5,410 nt of DNA from Dehalococcoidia bacterium (lineage in GTDB: Bacteria > Chloroflexota > Dehalococcoidia > Dehalococcoidales > RBG-16-60-22), in contig JAUWYU010000114.1 of the NCBI GenBank assembly GCA_030615655.1, forward strand, positions 1 through 5,410, in the 5' to 3' direction. Shown here one piece after another: positions 1-5,052 of the stretch. The first letter of the stretch is position 1; every line of letters starts with the position of its first letter. The notes under the pieces were generated by a model. The model made no database searches. It was not told the origin of the DNA and saw only the letters and a list, made by a program, of their open reading frames with translations. The position numbers were made by a program, and so were the translations under genes.

Positions 1-331
1 CCTGTAATCCGTTGGACAGGGTGCGCATGTCGAATGTCTCTCCCACCGGGTCGTTTAGGGTGGCCACGGCGTGCACATCCTGCGCTATAGCTTCGAGGCG
101 GTCGGAGTCCAGCATCAGGCGGTCGAGCAGGGAAGCGCTCATGCCGGTTGCGTGGCCATTGTGGTAGTCGGTCTTGTTGGCCGCCAGTATCTCGTCTTTC
201 CTTGTTGTTAGGTCGCCGGCGATATTTCGCAGGGCTTTATTCTTAATATCGGTAGAAAGATAAGCCAGCCGGTGCGAGGCTGACTTAGCGGCTCTCCCTT
301 TAGCTTCAAGGTCTTCTATAGGCGATTTCAC
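1..331 (-). CDS. proA: Gamma-glutamyl phosphate reductase, N-terminal part (runs off the left edge)
   Basis: ProA catalyses the second step of proline synthesis, the NADPH-dependent reduction of gamma-glutamyl phosphate to glutamate-5-semialdehyde in the cytoplasm. Only the first 110 codons are present; family members are usually around 415-430 residues. The visible part matches the ProA N-terminal helical region and start of the cofactor-binding domain: KSASHRLAYLSTDIKNKAL (residues 16-34), ILAANKTD (48-55), LLDRLMLDSDRLEAIAQDV (68-86) and LNDPVGETFDMRTLSNGL (92-109), the ADPVG-type motif of the family. The catalytic cysteine lies outside the window. The start is GTG at 331-329: the nearby ATG is followed at once by TGA in its own frame, while AAGGA at 342-338 sits 6 nt before the GTG. 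It lies 44 nt downstream of the 88-residue gene and is probably co-transcribed with proB. The identification is firm; the exact start is likely. Confidence 0.95.
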   Translation of the reverse strand, partial: MKSPIEDLEAKGRAAKSASHRLAYLSTDIKNKALRNIAGDLTTRKDEILAANKTDYHNGHATGMSASLLDRLMLDSDRLEAIAQDVHAVATLNDPVGETFDMRTLSNGLQ

Positions 332-375
332 ATTTTTTCCTTATTGGTGACCCCATCCCCTTTATCCCCACTCCC

Positions 376-642
376 TTACTCAAACTTGGTGCTGCCGCTG
401 AAGTGGTATACATAGCGGGGTGGCAGACTCGTTACCGCCCGGTTTATCCTCTTCTTCAGGACGCATCTGCTTCTGCGCCCGTCTTCGAGTTCCAGTAGAT
501 ACCCGCTCCCGTCTTTGATGCGCACGTAATCTATCAGAAGCAGTTCCCCCCACCACCTCTGGGGTGTTTCGTGCTGGAACTGGTAGCTCACCCCCGCTAT
601 AAATGCTTCATCACTGGACTGGTACAGTTTGCCTGTGCTCAC
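376..642 (-). CDS. Conserved-looking hypothetical protein inside the proB-proA operon
   Basis: An 88-residue soluble protein that I cannot assign to a named family. It has no signal peptide or membrane segment. It is rich in aromatic and beta-forming residues: YQFQHETPQRWWGELLLID (20-38), then YLLELEDGRRSRCVLKKRIN (48-67) and a terminal PPRYVYHFSG (74-83). A small beta-barrel fold is my inference. The start is GTG at 642-640, with GAGGTGA at 652-646; an in-frame TGA six bases upstream means no earlier start is possible. The first 32 nt overlap the 3' end of proB, and proA starts 44 nt after its stop, so the three genes read as one transcript with translational coupling to proB likely. Its place between the two proline enzymes suggests a link to that pathway, but nothing in the protein shows a catalytic motif. 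That it is a real gene is well supported; its function is unknown. Confidence 0.8.
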   Translation of the reverse strand: MSTGKLYQSSDEAFIAGVSYQFQHETPQRWWGELLLIDYVRIKDGSGYLLELEDGRRSRCVLKKRINRAVTSLPPRYVYHFSGSTKFE

Positions 643-1786
643 TTGTCACCTCGCTTTCCAGTAACGCTAAGTTGTTCCGGTGCACCACTTCCGGGCCGTA
701 GTCGAAGCTGAGTAAAGTCGCGATTTTATTGGAGTGGGCCCCTTTGATGATGCCGATATCGTGGGAGCTGTAGTTGGTTATGCCGCAGCCCAGATGAGTC
801 CCTTCGATATCATGGATGGCGACTATTTCACCGCGCTCGAACCTGCCCTCGACTTTATGAACGCCGGCCGGTAGCAGGCTGCGGTTCTGCTTCCTCAACG
901 CCAGGGCGGCGCCGGCATCAATCACCAGCTTGCCCCTGGTACTGAGCCCCGAGAGCATCCAGCGCTTGCGACTCTCCAGCTTGCTGGTCGTCGGCAGGAA
1001 GCGCGTGCCGATGGCCTCCCCCGATGCCAGCCTCAGGATGATCTCCGGTTCTCTGCCGTCGGCTATAACCACGTCCGCCCCTGAGGCGGTGGCTAGCCTG
1101 GCGGCTTCTATTTTGGTTATCATGCCCCCGGTGCCGAGACTGTTCGCATTGACGGCTCCCAGGCGTTCGATATTTGCATCGATTCTGGCCACCTGGGGGA
1201 TTAGCTGGGCCTTGGGGTCGTGATGGGGGTCGGCCGTGTACAGCCCGCCGATATCCGTAAGCATTATCAGCAGGTCGGCGTCTACCAGATTGGCTACCAT
1301 GGCGGATAGATTGTCGTTATCCCCGAACTGTGCCTCATGAATCTCATCGATGGATACCACGTCGTTTTCGTTGACGATGCACACCACCCCGAGCTCCAGT
1401 AAAGCCAGGAGAGTATTGCGGGCATTGATATAACCGGCGCGGTCGGCAAGGTCGGCTCTGGTCAGTAAAGCCTGTGCCACGGTGATGTTATGTTGGGCGA
1501 ATAGCCGCTCGTAGATATTCATCAGGCGGCCCTGGCCAACCGAAGCCAGCACCTGCTTGAAGGGGATGCCTTTGATTTTTCTGGTCAGTCCCAGCTTACT
1601 CCGGCCGGAAGCTATCGCCCCTGAGGAGACGATAATCGGTTCCAGCCCCTGCTCGTGCAGTCGTGCCACCTGGGCTACCAGACTTGACATTATTCCCCGG
1701 TTCAGGCGGTCGCTGCCGCCGGTGAGCAGGCTGGTGCCCAGCTTGACCACGATTCGGCGGTATGGCAGTTCTAACGCTTTTAGCAT
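611..1786 (-). CDS. proB: Glutamate 5-kinase with C-terminal PUA domain
   Basis: ProB phosphorylates glutamate to gamma-glutamyl phosphate with ATP, the first and normally proline-inhibited step of proline synthesis. From the chosen start it is 391 residues, close to the usual 365-380. The amino-acid kinase domain carries VVKLGTSLLTGG (13-24), VSSGAIASGR (53-62), LLTRADLADRAGYINARNTL (107-126), VNENDVV (138-144), FGDNDNLSA (154-162), LTDIGGLYTADP (176-187) and LGTGGMITKI (217-226). The PUA domain follows from about GKLVIDAGAALAL (285-297) to FDYGPEVVHR (361-370). The open frame extends 62 codons further, but its upstream part crosses the promoter at 1824-1852, so that extension is not translated. 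I chose ATG 1786 because AGAAAGAG lies just before it; ATG 1804 (6 residues longer) is the alternative. All key motifs are intact. The 3' end overlaps the next gene by 32 nt. Confidence 0.95.
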   Translation of the reverse strand: MLKALELPYRRIVVKLGTSLLTGGSDRLNRGIMSSLVAQVARLHEQGLEPIIVSSGAIASGRSKLGLTRKIKGIPFKQVLASVGQGRLMNIYERLFAQHNITVAQALLTRADLADRAGYINARNTLLALLELGVVCIVNENDVVSIDEIHEAQFGDNDNLSAMVANLVDADLLIMLTDIGGLYTADPHHDPKAQLIPQVARIDANIERLGAVNANSLGTGGMITKIEAARLATASGADVVIADGREPEIILRLASGEAIGTRFLPTTSKLESRKRWMLSGLSTRGKLVIDAGAALALRKQNRSLLPAGVHKVEGRFERGEIVAIHDIEGTHLGCGITNYSSHDIGIIKGAHSNKIATLLSFDYGPEVVHRNNLALLESEVTSEHRQTVPVQ

Positions 1787-1823
1787 TTTACTCTTTCTGC
1801 TCATATTATCAATCGTTTGTTTC

Positions 1824-1852
1824 ATTATAGCAAGCGGGAGCAAGTTGAACAA
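1824..1852 (-). promoter_or_regulatory. Sigma-70-type promoter for the proB operon
   Basis: Read on the minus strand, TTGTTC (1852-1847) is followed by a 17-nt spacer and a perfect TATAAT (1829-1824). Initiation would fall near 1817, giving a short leader of about 30 nt before the proB ATG at 1786. This placement decides against the upstream ATG at 1825, which overlaps the -10 element. It is the only good promoter seen for the proB-hypothetical-proA operon. Confidence 0.7.
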
Positions 1853-1872
1853 GCAGGTGGTTCTATTGTATT
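1845..1872 (+). promoter_or_regulatory. Weak candidate promoter for the MFS transporter gene
   Basis: TTGAAC (1845-1850), a 16-nt spacer and TGTATT (1867-1872) give a possible plus-strand promoter about 18 nt upstream of the ATG at 1890. The -10 match is poor. Its -35 would overlap the -35 of the divergent proB promoter, so the two could compete for polymerase. This is a suggestion only. Confidence 0.25.
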
Positions 1873-1889
1873 CTGGTTGGGTTGGGCGG

Positions 1890-3068
1890 ATGAACGAATT
1901 AGCGCGACCTCCGGCGAGGAATGTCTTACCTGTTATCTCTGCTGTCACCTTTCTCGGCTTTATTGATACCAATTTACTGATACCGGTTATAGCCCTTTAC
2001 GCCTCTGAGCTTGGTGCGGGCGTCGGGATTGTCGGGCTTATCGTCGGTCTGTATTCCATAACCAATACCCCGGCCAATATTCTGTGGGGCCGACTTATTG
2101 ACAGGGTAGGCTATAAGATGCCGCTGATTGCCAGCCTGTTCGGAGATGCCCTGAGCATGTTCTTCTATTCGATATGCCGGTTGCCTCTCCACCTGGCTCT
2201 GGTAAGGGTATTGCATGGCATTACCGGCGCTGCCATTGGCCCCGCTACCATGTCGGCCATTGCCGGTGACAGTGATGCCACCCGCAAGGGACGGGGCATG
2301 GCCTTCTACGGCATGTCAATCGGGGCGGCTACTCTGGTGGGCTTTGGATTGAGCGCTCTCCTCGTCTCCAGGCTGGGGTATAAAGCGGTTTTCCTGTGCG
2401 GTGCCGCATTGCCGCTTATCGGGGTGGTACTGGGCGTGTTGCTGCCGGGAAGCCGGCGGCGAGACCTGGCTGAGCCCGGAACATCCGCCGGTGAGGGCTG
2501 GCGGAAGGTAACGGATTTACTGAGGAAAAGGGGTCTTATTGGCCCCTACTGCGCCATATTTGCGCAGTACTTTACCTTCGGCGGCGTCGTCACGCTTCTG
2601 CCTCTCTATATGAGTAACCTGGGTATGGAAGCCTTCCATGTCGGCATAATGATGGCGACTTTCGCCGTTATGTTCATCATTCTACAGTTGCCCGTGGGCG
2701 CTCTCTCCGACCGTATAGGACGGTCGGGTCTGACCGCGGCCGGGTTGACCCTGGGCATTGTGGCTCTGGTGCTGATGCCTTCCGTAGAGACATTCCCCTG
2801 GCTGGTGGTCATCATGGCGGTATATGGGGTTGCCTACGGCACCATTTTCCCGTCAATCTCGGCTATGGTGGCCGACCATACTTCACCCGGGGAACGCGGC
2901 ACAGCCACCGGGATGTTCCATGCTTTCCTCACGGCCGGGGTGGCTATCGGCGCGCCCGTGATGGGTTGGGTGGGCGGTGTGCTGGGGGTGGACATGGGCC
3001 TGATGCTGAGTGCCGCCGTTATGATTTTAGCCTTGGCAGTCACTCTGTTTATCAGGAAAAATATTTAG
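1890..3068 (+). CDS. Major facilitator superfamily (MFS) transporter, 12 TM
   Basis: A 392-residue inner-membrane protein with alternating hydrophobic stretches consistent with 12 transmembrane helices in two six-helix halves. The MFS loop motif appears after TM2 as GRLIDRVGYK (67-76) and again in the second half as GALSDRIGRS (270-279). The TM4 arginine motif is RVLHGITGAAIGP (106-118). A basic cytoplasmic linker lies at about 187-215 (SRRRDLAEPG and WRKVTDLLRKRG). The pattern fits the drug:H+ antiporter type of MFS, but the substrate cannot be told from sequence. The start is ATG 1890, where homology-like sequence begins. The ribosome site (GGGCGG directly before it) is poor, and an upstream TTG at 1845 is a possible alternative giving 15 more residues. 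The gene is divergent from proB with about 100 nt between starts. No link to proline metabolism is visible. Confidence 0.9.
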   Translation: MNELARPPARNVLPVISAVTFLGFIDTNLLIPVIALYASELGAGVGIVGLIVGLYSITNTPANILWGRLIDRVGYKMPLIASLFGDALSMFFYSICRLPLHLALVRVLHGITGAAIGPATMSAIAGDSDATRKGRGMAFYGMSIGAATLVGFGLSALLVSRLGYKAVFLCGAALPLIGVVLGVLLPGSRRRDLAEPGTSAGEGWRKVTDLLRKRGLIGPYCAIFAQYFTFGGVVTLLPLYMSNLGMEAFHVGIMMATFAVMFIILQLPVGALSDRIGRSGLTAAGLTLGIVALVLMPSVETFPWLVVIMAVYGVAYGTIFPSISAMVADHTSPGERGTATGMFHAFLTAGVAIGAPVMGWVGGVLGVDMGLMLSAAVMILALAVTLFIRKNI

Positions 3069-3083
3069 GTTGTGTCTGCATTG

Positions 3084-3175
3084 TATCCCCCTCCCCCTTA
3101 CCCCCCTGTCATTCCAGCGCAGGCTTCAGCCCGAGTTCAGCCCGAGGGCTGGAATCCAGACCACCCCGCCCCCAG
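3084..3175. repeat. C-rich intergenic repeat with imperfect palindrome, copy 1
   Basis: Directly after the transporter stop lies a run of C-rich sequence leading into CCCCCTTACCCCCC then TGTCATTCCAGCG (to 3119). ATTCCAGC (3111-3118) is matched by its inverse GCTGGAAT (3148-3155), and between the arms an 11-bp unit TTCAGCCCGAG is repeated in tandem (3125-3135, 3136-3146). CAGCCC/GGGCTG (3138-3143, 3146-3151) forms an alternative inner hairpin. The layout resembles REP/MITE-like intergenic palindromes. The first part recurs at 4138-4170. It has no T-run, so it is not a classical terminator. Confidence 0.65.
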
Positions 3176-3201
3176 AGTTATCTTTTCCCGCCCATCAAGC
3201 A

Positions 3202-3268
3202 TTGTCAAGTGTTATGAGGGCAATATGAAAAAATATTTATGGGAAAGTGGGGTTATCCCACTTGACAA
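3202..3268. repeat. 10-bp inverted repeat whose right arm contains the -35 box
   Basis: TTGTCAAGTG (3202-3211) is the exact reverse complement of CACTTGACAA (3259-3268). The right arm includes the TTGACA -35 hexamer of the antitoxin promoter. A second short inverted repeat, GTGGG (3247-3251) and CCCAC (3257-3261), lies against it. These could be upstream operator sites for the antitoxin or for another regulator; that is inference. Confidence 0.4.
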
Positions 3269-3289
3269 ACAATCCCACTGTGCTATAAT
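3262..3289 (+). promoter_or_regulatory. Strong sigma-70-type promoter for the toxin-antitoxin operon
   Basis: Consensus TTGACA (3262-3267), a 16-nt spacer and consensus TATAAT (3284-3289). Initiation near 3296 would leave a leader of about 54 nt before the antitoxin ATG at 3350. The -10 is the beginning of the first of three tandem repeats, so a protein bound to the repeats would block this promoter. Confidence 0.75.
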
Positions 3290-3335
3290 TTCTATAGACT
3301 CTATAATTTCTATAGACTCTATAATTTCTATATAC
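3284..3335 (+). repeat. Three tandem 18-bp repeats, likely operator of the TA operon
   Basis: TATAATTTCTATAGACTC occurs at 3284-3301 and identically at 3302-3319; a third, partial copy (last bases diverging to TATAC) covers 3320-3335. Each full unit contains the 8-bp palindrome TCTATAGA (3291-3298, 3309-3316), and the third has TCTATATA. The array starts at the -10 box and ends one base before the Shine-Dalgarno region. Its position fits autoregulatory binding of the antitoxin or of the antitoxin-toxin complex, as is known for type II modules. Binding itself is inferred. Confidence 0.6.
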
Positions 3336-3349
3336 AGGTAGGTAGATAG

Positions 3350-3631
3350 ATGGCAACTATCATAAAGAATACAGACTTCACGAACATGGCTAAAAGCGTG
3401 AAGGTAGATAGTAGGAGGCGAGTAGTTTTACCGCCAGCCTTGGTACAAGAAGATATTACATTTCACGTATATGCTAATAGTGTTGGGCAAATTATCCTTG
3501 ACCCGCAAGTAACCATTCCAGCTTCAGAGGCATGGCTTTTCAATAATCCTGAGGTTCTTGCTTTAGTTCGGGAAGGTCTTGCTGATGCTGCTCAAGGCAA
3601 GGTGTCAAAGGTTGACCTTAGAACCTTATAG
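3350..3631 (+). CDS. AbrB/MazE-like antitoxin of a type II toxin-antitoxin module
   Basis: A 93-residue protein. The N-terminal half has the swapped-hairpin AbrB signature, KSVKVDSRRRVVLPPAL (15-31), followed by VYANSVGQIILDP (40-52), typical of DNA-binding antitoxins. The C-terminal half, SEAWLFNNPEVLALVREGLADAAQGKV (59-85), resembles the NPE-x-L-x-x-V-x-x-GL-x-x-A-x-x-G segment seen in antitoxins that clamp RelE/ParE toxins. The expected role is to neutralise the downstream toxin and, through the N-terminal domain, to repress its own promoter at the 18-bp repeats. The start is ATG 3350 with AGGTAGG at 3336-3342; a second ATG at 3386 lacks a ribosome site. It is 11 nt upstream of the toxin gene. 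The base composition is visibly more AT-rich than proB, the transporter or mfd, which suggests acquisition by transfer. The family call is by motif, not by a search. Confidence 0.8.
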   Translation: MATIIKNTDFTNMAKSVKVDSRRRVVLPPALVQEDITFHVYANSVGQIILDPQVTIPASEAWLFNNPEVLALVREGLADAAQGKVSKVDLRTL

Positions 3632-3642
3632 GGTCTTGAATT

Positions 3643-3936
3643 TTGTTTGAATTAGTTTGGGCGGATAAGGCAAAAGAAACCTATAACTTACTTAAGGCTA
3701 ACCCATCAGAGAAGACCCGCTACAAAGCCGTTAAGAAAACCATTGGATACTTAGCTAGTAATCTTCGGCACCGCAGTCTTCAAACTCATCCCTATCTTAG
3801 TTTAACAGGCCCAAATGGGGAGAAGGTATTTGTGGCATATGCTCAACAGAAGACCCCTGCTGCCTATAGAGTATTTTGGTATTATGGGCCTACTAAGGGT
3901 GTAATCACAGTTTTTGCTATTACTCCCCATCCGTAA
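3643..3936 (+). CDS. RelE/ParE-like toxin
   Basis: A 97-residue protein with the layout of small RelE/ParE-fold toxins: an N-terminal strand FELVWADKAKETY (2-14), two helices with many basic residues (15-40), then LRHRSLQTHPYLSLTGPNGEKVF (41-63), TPAAYRVFWYYGP (71-83) and a final strand ITVFAITPHP (88-97). The TP-x-AYR-x-FW-x-YGP and ITPHP elements are those of a RelE/ParE-like subfamily. RelE-type members cleave mRNA on the ribosome, whereas ParE-type poison gyrase; which applies here cannot be decided. R76 and the histidines H43/H49/H96 are candidate functional residues. The start is TTG at 3643, with AGGGT at 3630-3634, eight bases upstream and overlapping the antitoxin stop. A weak start would keep toxin below antitoxin. 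It is complete with no visible damage. It forms an operon with the preceding antitoxin. Confidence 0.82.
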   Translation: MFELVWADKAKETYNLLKANPSEKTRYKAVKKTIGYLASNLRHRSLQTHPYLSLTGPNGEKVFVAYAQQKTPAAYRVFWYYGPTKGVITVFAITPHP

Positions 3937-3946
3937 TCTGATAGAG

Positions 3947-4101
3947 CTATTTACCCCACCTAGCCAAAGCAGCTTTCTTAGCTATCTCTACTCGTCTTTC
4001 ATTTGTCAGTTTTTCAGCCCTAGCTTTACCACCTTTCAGACCACCAAGCCTACCCATAGCAACGGCAGCAGAGGTTACAAATCATCTGTGGCCTGTCCCA
4101 T
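3947..4101 (-). pseudogene. Small basic GGLKGGKARA...ARW protein, probably 5'-truncated or frameshifted
   Basis: On the minus strand, ATG 4057 to TAG 3947 encodes 36 residues: GRLGGLKGGKARAEKL (2-17), TNERRVEIAKKAALARWGK (18-36). This is the conserved C-terminal half of a widespread family of small, Lys/Arg/Ala-rich, uncharacterised bacterial proteins, in which that half is usually preceded by a P/S-AAVALGRLGG segment. Here the codons upstream of the ATG read FVTSAAVA in frame, matching that segment, until a TGA at 4084-4082, so the ATG is probably an internal residue. No Shine-Dalgarno precedes it. A neighbouring frame reads MGQATDDL and stops (4101-4075); a single extra T in the short T-run there would join the two parts. 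I therefore favour a decayed gene, but translation of the 36-residue form cannot be excluded. It converges on the toxin gene, 11 nt from its stop. Confidence 0.5.
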
Positions 4102-4130
4102 AAATTTTTGCCCCCTCCTCTTTGTAATCT

Positions 4131-4180
4131 ATTCCCACCCCCTTACCCCCCCTGTCATTCCAGCGTAGGCTGGCCGCCCT
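4131..4180. repeat. C-rich intergenic repeat, truncated copy 2
   Basis: CCCCCTTAC plus a C-run, then TGTCATTCCAGCG and AGGC (4138-4170), repeats 3093-3124 with one extra C and one base change, in the same orientation. The right palindrome arm (GCTGGAAT) found in copy 1 is missing here; the sequence diverges after GGCTGG. Together the two copies bracket the toxin-antitoxin genes and the basic-protein remnant. The rest of the gene-free stretch 4181-4269 holds only the inverted repeat at 4225-4245. Confidence 0.6.
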
Positions 4181-4224
4181 GTATCATCAACTGCTTATCC
4201 CGTAGGTTTTATTCTCCGCCCCCG

Positions 4225-4259
4225 TTCCCCCGAGGGTTGGGGGAAGAAGGGATTTTTTT
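4225..4259 (+). terminator. Stable inverted repeat, possible rho-independent terminator
   Basis: TTCCCCC (4225-4231) and GGGGGAA (4239-4245) form a perfect 7-bp stem with a 7-nt loop. Seven T residues follow at 4253-4259, but 7 nt after the stem, so it is a loose match to a plus-strand terminator. On the minus strand it lies about 25 nt past the stop of the 188-residue gene, where the hairpin could still act as an end structure. It could equally be part of another C-rich intergenic repeat. Confidence 0.35.
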
Positions 4260-4269
4260 GGGAGTACTT

Positions 4270-4836
4270 TCATTCTTCATCCAGTCGTTCTCTGACGTAC
4301 TCTGCCCAACCTTGGCCCTTTAAGGAAGTTATAAGGTTATTAATCCATGACCTCAATGGTTCGCTTGAAAGCTCATTCTCAACTCCACGCCAAAGTTCGC
4401 TCCCTATGGTTGTTCCTCGCAACGAATGAAGGGTCTTATATAGGGATTCCAACTCCTTTATCCGGTCTTGGAAACCCGTAATTTCAAAAATTAATTTTTC
4501 CTCTTTTTCGTCTCCGTACATAACACAAGCCAAAACATATTGTTTTATTTTTCGTCCGTCAGAGTCTTTCCCTTTCGGAAATCGCTCGTTTATACGATTT
4601 TCTATCGCCAATTCAAGTGAACTGATGTAGCCCTTATGTTCGTCACCAATCAATACTATGTCCCATTTAGCAGGAAAGGCGGAAATCCGCCCATTACTGG
4701 TAATAGCCACAAAAGTACCGATATTTTCATTACCCTTATCTTCACCTAGACACATTAAAGGGATGTGACCATGCTTATCTAGTGGTACTATGTGTAATGA
4801 CGGGTCAAAATTACGTTCAAGTAGTTCATTTTTCAT
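4270..4836 (-). CDS. Hypothetical protein, 188 residues, unrecognised
   Basis: I do not recognise this protein. It is a soluble-looking, charged protein with no signal peptide or membrane helix. The N-terminal half reads like alternating strands, with IVPLDKHGHIPLMCLG (16-31), GTFVAITSNGRISAFPAKWD (40-59) and IVLIGDEHKGY (60-70). A helical stretch follows (SSLELAIENRINERF, 72-86), then strands KQYVLACVMYGD (98-109) and KLIFEITGF (114-122), then a mainly helical C-terminus with a heptad-like segment at about 123-140 and SWINNLITSLKGQGWAEYVRERL (163-185). No catalytic motif stands out. ATG 4836 has GGGAG at 4850-4846, nine bases upstream. Composition is AT-rich like the toxin-antitoxin genes and unlike mfd, suggesting accessory origin. 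It is transcribed alone, divergently from mfd. Good start signals and lack of a competing frame support a real gene. Confidence 0.75.
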   Translation of the reverse strand: MKNELLERNFDPSLHIVPLDKHGHIPLMCLGEDKGNENIGTFVAITSNGRISAFPAKWDIVLIGDEHKGYISSLELAIENRINERFPKGKDSDGRKIKQYVLACVMYGDEKEEKLIFEITGFQDRIKELESLYKTLHSLRGTTIGSELWRGVENELSSEPLRSWINNLITSLKGQGWAEYVRERLDEE

Positions 4837-4924
4837 GGCTTTTTACTCCCTTTTTACTTTTTAGTTCTTCTCGATGGGTACATTCTTACCATATCAAATC
4901 ACCAACTGTAAAATTTATAAGAAT

Positions 4925-4951
4925 ATTATACCCATTCAGTTGATGTTGCAA
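4925..4951 (-). promoter_or_regulatory. Candidate promoter for the 188-residue hypothetical gene
   Basis: On the minus strand, a perfect TATAAT (4930-4925) lies 15 nt after TTGCAA (4951-4946). The spacer is short, but the hexamers are good. It would give a leader of about 80 nt before ATG 4836. The -10 is one end of a small inverted repeat, TATAA-5-TTATA (4916-4930), which could be an operator. Confidence 0.45.
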
Positions 4952-5027
4952 GGGGCTTCTAAGAGTAGCGCCAGCCAGCCACTCTCAAAAAATCTCCTCC
5001 ACCGCCACTGACGTAAAAATACTTCAG

Positions 5028-5052
5028 GTTACCCCCTGTTCTATGCTAAAAT
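5028..5052 (+). promoter_or_regulatory. Candidate extended -10 promoter for mfd
   Basis: TGC-TAAAAT (5044-5052) is an extended -10 element (TGnTAAAAT). No clear -35 is present; sequence around TTACCC (5029-5034) is a weak match. Initiation near 5060 would give a leader of about 50 nt. That leader begins with AGGGCT (5062-5067), whose inverse AGCCCT (5082-5087) can form a small hairpin ending 11 nt before the ribosome binding site. Confidence 0.4.

Noticed and set aside
930..1223. Plus-strand open frame antisense to proB
   Set aside because: It is fully inside proB, which has all its motifs on the minus strand.
1557..1889. N-terminal extension of the MFS frame (111 codons) upstream of ATG 1890
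   Set aside because: It lies antisense to proB and across the divergent promoter region, and the MFS homology-like sequence begins near 1890.
1787..1972. 62-codon N-terminal extension of the proB frame
   Set aside because: It crosses the proB promoter and the transporter start, and does not resemble kinase sequence. The kinase domain starts at RIVVKLGTS.
2606..3043. Minus-strand open frames antisense to the transporter
   Set aside because: The transporter's membrane helices and loop motifs account for this region; the antisense frames have no start signals or recognisable motifs.
3284..3335. Tandem 18-bp repeats considered as a CRISPR array or plasmid iterons
   Set aside because: There are no spacers between the units, only three copies, and the position exactly at a promoter -10 fits an operator better. 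No replication gene is present.
3072..3341. Open frame reading through the C-rich repeat and the tandem repeats, ending in IISIDSIISIDSIISIYR
   Set aside because: The repeated peptide is only the 18-bp DNA repeat read in frame. The frame contains the TA promoter and an intergenic palindrome, so it is a shadow. An internal ATG at 3225 with a weak upstream AGGG does not change this.
3914..4323. Plus-strand frames between the toxin and the 188-residue gene
   Set aside because: Pro/Ser-rich translations of C-rich repeats, overlapping the basic-protein remnant on the other strand.
4962..4985. AGAGT/ACTCT inverted repeat followed by an A-run, considered as a terminator
   Set aside because: Only five base pairs with a 14-nt loop, no T-run after the stem on either strand, and no gene ends here.
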